Part shown: positions 61,437 through 64,000 of the stretch, piece after piece
Numbering within the stretch: position 1 is the first letter of the stretch
How the letters are laid out: every line of letters begins with the position of its first letter
Assembly (NCBI RefSeq): GCF_017916275.1
Contig: NZ_JAFMST010000013.1
Coordinates: 60,915-124,914 of the forward strand
DNA from: Rubellimicrobium arenae
Lineage (GTDB): Bacteria > Pseudomonadota > Alphaproteobacteria > Rhodobacterales > Rhodobacteraceae
DNA: 64,000 nucleotides
Reading direction: 5' to 3'
Notes under the pieces: generated by a model
The model's database searches: none
Told to the model about the DNA's origin: nothing
What the model saw: the letters and a program-made list of their open reading frames with translations, nothing else
Translations under genes and position numbers: made by a program

Positions 61437-62939
61437 ATGCTGACCGCCGAGAACCTTCGCAAGAGCTATGCTGGCGTCGAGGCGCTGCGGGGCGTCAGCT
61501 TCGAGGTGCGCCCGGGCGAGGTGGTTGGCCTTGTCGGCGAGAACGGGGCGGGCAAGTCCACCCTGATGCGGCTTCTAGCGGGCACCCAGCGGCCGTCGGG
61601 TGGTCGAATCCTGCGGGATGGGCAGCCCGTCAGCCTGGCGTCTCCACGCGATGCCAACGCCATGGGCATCGCCATGGTCTTCCAGGAGCAGTCGCTGATC
61701 CTGAACCTGTCCGTGGCCGAGAACCTTTTCCTCGGCCAAGACGGGGAGTTCGTCCGACATGGCCTGATCGACCGTCGTGCCCTGCGCCGGGCGGCCCTCC
61801 ACCAACTGGCCAAAGTGGGGCTCGACATCGATCCCGACCGTCGCGCAGGGGAACTCTCGTTCGCGCAGCGCCAGATGGTGGAACTGGCCAAGGCCCTGGC
61901 GCTGGAGGATCGCGTCGACCGGGACCTCGTCATCCTCCTCGACGAGCCGACGTCGGTGCTGGAGCAGGCCGAGATCGACCTCCTGTTCAGCCGCGTGAGG
62001 GATCTGCAGAGCCGGGCGAGCTTCGTTTTCGTGTCGCACCGGCTGGACGAGGTGCTGGCCATCAGCGACCGCGTCTACGTGATGCGGGATGGGGCCGTGG
62101 TGGCCGAGGCACCGGCCTCGGCGGTGACCCCGGCAGACCTTCACCAGATGATGGTCGGGCGCGGGGTGCGGACCGAGTACTATCTCGAGAGCCGGCAGGA
62201 GCCGCCCCGCAGCGACGTCGCCCTCGCGGTTCGGGGGCTGGGGCAGCAGGGCGCCTTCCGGGACGTGAGCTTCGACCTCCATCGCGGCGAGGTGCTCGGG
62301 CTGGCTGGCGTGATCGGGTCCGGGCGGGAGGCGTTGATCCGGGTGCTATTCGGCTTCGAGCGTCCCGACGCCGGGGGCATGGAGGTCGAGGGCCAGGCCT
62401 ATGCGCCGCGGTCGCCCGCCGACGCCGTGGCGCGTGGGCTCGGCTTCGTCCCGAGCGAGCGGAGGACGGAAGGCCTCGTGATGACGCTGTCGCTGGGGGC
62501 CAACATCACCTTGGCCCGGATCCGCGAAGCGATGACGCCATGGGGCCTCAGCCGTAGCAAGGAGCAGGCCTTGGCGCGGGACTGGATCTCTCGCCTGGGC
62601 ATCCGCACGCCGTCCGCCGACACGCCGTGCCGCAATCTTTCGGGTGGAAATCAGCAGAAAGTGGTGCTGGCCAAGTGGCGCACCGCCGGATCGCGTGTGC
62701 TGATCCTTGATCATCCGACGCGCGGAGTCGACGTCGGCGCCAAGGAGGAGGTGTTCCGGCTCATCCGGGACCTTTGCGACGAAGGCGTCGCCATCCTTCT
62801 CGTTGCTGACACCCTTGAGGAGACCATCGGCCTGAGCCACCGGGTTCTCGTGATGCGCGACGGCGCGATCAGCGCCGAACTGCCCGCCCCGGCCGGCGGG
62901 AAGCCCGAGCAGGTCCGCATCGTGGAGCATATGGTATGA
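61437..62939 (+). CDS. CUT2 ABC transporter double ATPase (RbsA-like)
   Basis: A 500-residue protein with two nucleotide-binding domains. First half: Walker A GENGAGKST at 34-42, Q-loop FQEQSLILNLSVAEN, an LSFAQRQMVELAKAL signature and VILLDEPTSVL. Second half: the P-loop is degenerate (GVIGSGREA), as is normal for RbsA-type proteins, with LSGGNQQKVVLAKW and LILDHPTRGVDVG. The first signature (LSFAQRQ) departs from the LSGGQ consensus, also usual in RbsA proteins. It begins 4 bases after the first permease and overlaps the second by 4 (ATGA). Confidence 0.93.
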   Translation: MLTAENLRKSYAGVEALRGVSFEVRPGEVVGLVGENGAGKSTLMRLLAGTQRPSGGRILRDGQPVSLASPRDANAMGIAMVFQEQSLILNLSVAENLFLGQDGEFVRHGLIDRRALRRAALHQLAKVGLDIDPDRRAGELSFAQRQMVELAKALALEDRVDRDLVILLDEPTSVLEQAEIDLLFSRVRDLQSRASFVFVSHRLDEVLAISDRVYVMRDGAVVAEAPASAVTPADLHQMMVGRGVRTEYYLESRQEPPRSDVALAVRGLGQQGAFRDVSFDLHRGEVLGLAGVIGSGREALIRVLFGFERPDAGGMEVEGQAYAPRSPADAVARGLGFVPSERRTEGLVMTLSLGANITLARIREAMTPWGLSRSKEQALARDWISRLGIRTPSADTPCRNLSGGNQQKVVLAKWRTAGSRVLILDHPTRGVDVGAKEEVFRLIRDLCDEGVAILLVADTLEETIGLSHRVLVMRDGAISAELPAPAGGKPEQVRIVEHMV

Positions 62940-63889
62940 TCACCCTGGCCGCTCCCGGGCCACGCCTGCGCGCGGCGCTGCCGATGCTGGTGCTGGCAGG
63001 GCTCATGGCCGCCCTCGGGCTGGCCGTGCCCGGCTTTGCATCGCCGGCAACATTGCTCCTGGTTTTGGCCGATACGGCGACGCTCTTCGTGCTGGCCGCC
63101 GGCCTGTCCTTCGTGATCGTGATCGGCAGCATTGACCTGGGCGTGACGGCCACGGCCTCGCTGGCCGGAGTGGTGACGGCGCTGCTGCTGCCGGGCTGGG
63201 GCGGCTGGGCCTTTCCCGTGGCGCTGGCCGCCGGGCTTCTGGCAGGGACGGTCACGGGGCTCGTCCATGTCGGATTGCGGGTGCCTTCCTTCATCGCCTC
63301 GCTGGCCGCCGGGGGCGTGGTGGGCGGGCTCACGCTCTGGCTGTCGGACGCCCAGGCCGTCACCATCGGGCAGACCGACCGGCCCTGGCTCGATTGGGTT
63401 GCGGGCGAGACGGCGGGCCTGCCGCATATCATCGTGGTCGCTGCGGGGGCGCTGCTGCTCGGCTGGGGGCTTCAACGTCTGACGCCCCTGGGCCGCTTCG
63501 GGCTCGCCATCGGCGCGAGCGAACCGGCCACCGTGGCCTCCGGGGTCCGGGTGGCACGGTACAAGGTGCTGGCCTTCGCCCTGTCCGGGCTTTTCGCGGC
63601 CTTGGCAGGGATCATGCTGGCCGCACGCCTCACGAGCGGTTCTCCGACCGGAGCAAGCGAGCTCCTGCTTCCCTCGATCGCCGCCGTGATCGTAGGGGGG
63701 ACCGCCATTACCGGCGGGACGGGCGGGGTTGCGCGGACGGCGGTCGGGGCGCTGACCGTGTCGGTCGCGCGGCTCGGCATGACATTCCTTGGGGTGGACG
63801 CCTTCGCGCAGCAGATCCTGTTCGGGGTCGTCCTGATCGCCGCCGTCGCCATCACCACGGATCGCGCCAGCGTGGTGGTGACCAAATGA
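62936..63889 (+). CDS. CUT2 ABC transporter permease (RbsC-like), second copy
   Basis: A 317-residue membrane protein with about nine hydrophobic segments. VIVIGSIDLGVTATASLAGV near residue 60, GLVHVGLRVPSFIASLAAGG near 107, and ASGVRVARYKVLAFALSGLFAALAG near 200 match the RbsC family. It shares pattern but not high identity with the first permease, so the channel is probably a heterodimer. Starts within the ATPase stop (ATGA). Confidence 0.91.
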   Translation: MITLAAPGPRLRAALPMLVLAGLMAALGLAVPGFASPATLLLVLADTATLFVLAAGLSFVIVIGSIDLGVTATASLAGVVTALLLPGWGGWAFPVALAAGLLAGTVTGLVHVGLRVPSFIASLAAGGVVGGLTLWLSDAQAVTIGQTDRPWLDWVAGETAGLPHIIVVAAGALLLGWGLQRLTPLGRFGLAIGASEPATVASGVRVARYKVLAFALSGLFAALAGIMLAARLTSGSPTGASELLLPSIAAVIVGGTAITGGTGGVARTAVGALTVSVARLGMTFLGVDAFAQQILFGVVLIAAVAITTDRASVVVTK

Positions 63890-63917
63890 AGCACGATACA
63901 AGAGGGGCTGACTGACC

Positions 63918-64000
63918 ATGGACCTGGGGTTGGCGGGCAAGGTGGCGGTGGTGACGGGGGGGAGCGTCGGCATCGGGCTGGGGGTGGCGCGGGCCTTGGC
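63918..64000 (+). CDS. Short-chain dehydrogenase, N-terminal fragment cut by window edge
   Basis: The frame from ATG 63918 reads 27 residues (MDLGLAGKVAVVTGG, then SVGIGLGVARAL), the Rossmann entry of a classical SDR with TGGSVGIG as cofactor motif. It lies 28 bases behind the second permease and is probably the first catabolic enzyme of the CUT2 operon. Only the start is visible, so substrate and length are unknown. Confidence 0.75.
   Translation, partial: MDLGLAGKVAVVTGGSVGIGLGVARAL

Noticed and set aside
1..64000. CRISPR array or phage-defence island
   Set aside because: No regularly spaced repeats and no cas, restriction or toxin-antitoxin genes were seen.

Overview
The window is about 64 kb of high-GC DNA with short overlapping genes, frequent GTG and TTG starts, long spurious antisense reading frames and a minCDE operon. 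Two secreted proteins end in a VPLPA-type exosortase signal (PLPAS, hydrophobic helix, basic tail). Together with tandem sugar and peptide ABC importers, LacI/GntR/LysR regulators and a PdxA2/DUF1537 acid-sugar module, this points to an alphaproteobacterium, most likely of the Rhodobacterales. I cannot name the genus. No rRNA, tRNA, CRISPR array, phage gene or intact insertion sequence was seen.

Layout. 1-2583: end of a LysR regulator, an aldo/keto reductase and a divergent LysR gene. 2792-8139: two surface-sorted proteins flanking a soluble winged-helix/TPR regulator. 8833-16212: a LacI-controlled CUT1 sugar or polyol importer with a tagatose-3-epimerase-family enzyme and a galactitol-dehydrogenase-like SDR. 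16782-18738: minCDE. 19423-25338: an ADP-ribosylglycohydrolase-family gene convergent with a PotABCD-type importer operon that ends in an MTHFS-like gene. 25979-34525: small membrane proteins, a sorbosone-dehydrogenase-like propeller protein, two secreted hydrolases and an unknown secreted protein. 34843-36173: a hexapeptide acyltransferase and a decayed phytanoyl-CoA-dioxygenase-like gene. 36442-43804: a second CUT1 importer with two enolase-superfamily enzymes and a GntR regulator; both enolase genes carry the same TGATTTATCA site upstream. 44307-56456: a Dpp-type importer, a DMT permease, a cytoplasmic sialidase-fold protein, a PdxA2-like dehydrogenase, a DapA/NanA-family lyase, an iron alcohol dehydrogenase, a GntR regulator and a DUF1537 kinase. 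56702-57862: a radical SAM protein of the spore-photoproduct-lyase type. 58183-64000: a LacI-controlled CUT2 (ribose-type) importer with two permeases and the start of an SDR gene.

The window is therefore mainly a carbohydrate and acid-sugar scavenging region: five complete ABC importers from four families (CUT1 twice, CUT2, PotABCD-type, Dpp-type), most with their own regulator and one to several catabolic enzymes. Importer substrates cannot be fixed from sequence alone. The strongest candidate for an undescribed pathway is the 44307-56456 cluster. Next come the two-enolase GntR regulon and the ADP-ribosylglycohydrolase/MTHFS-like locus. Several intergenic stretches are unusually long (300-1270 bases); at least one (35455-36441) holds a recognisable dead gene, which suggests ongoing gene loss in the accessory DNA.
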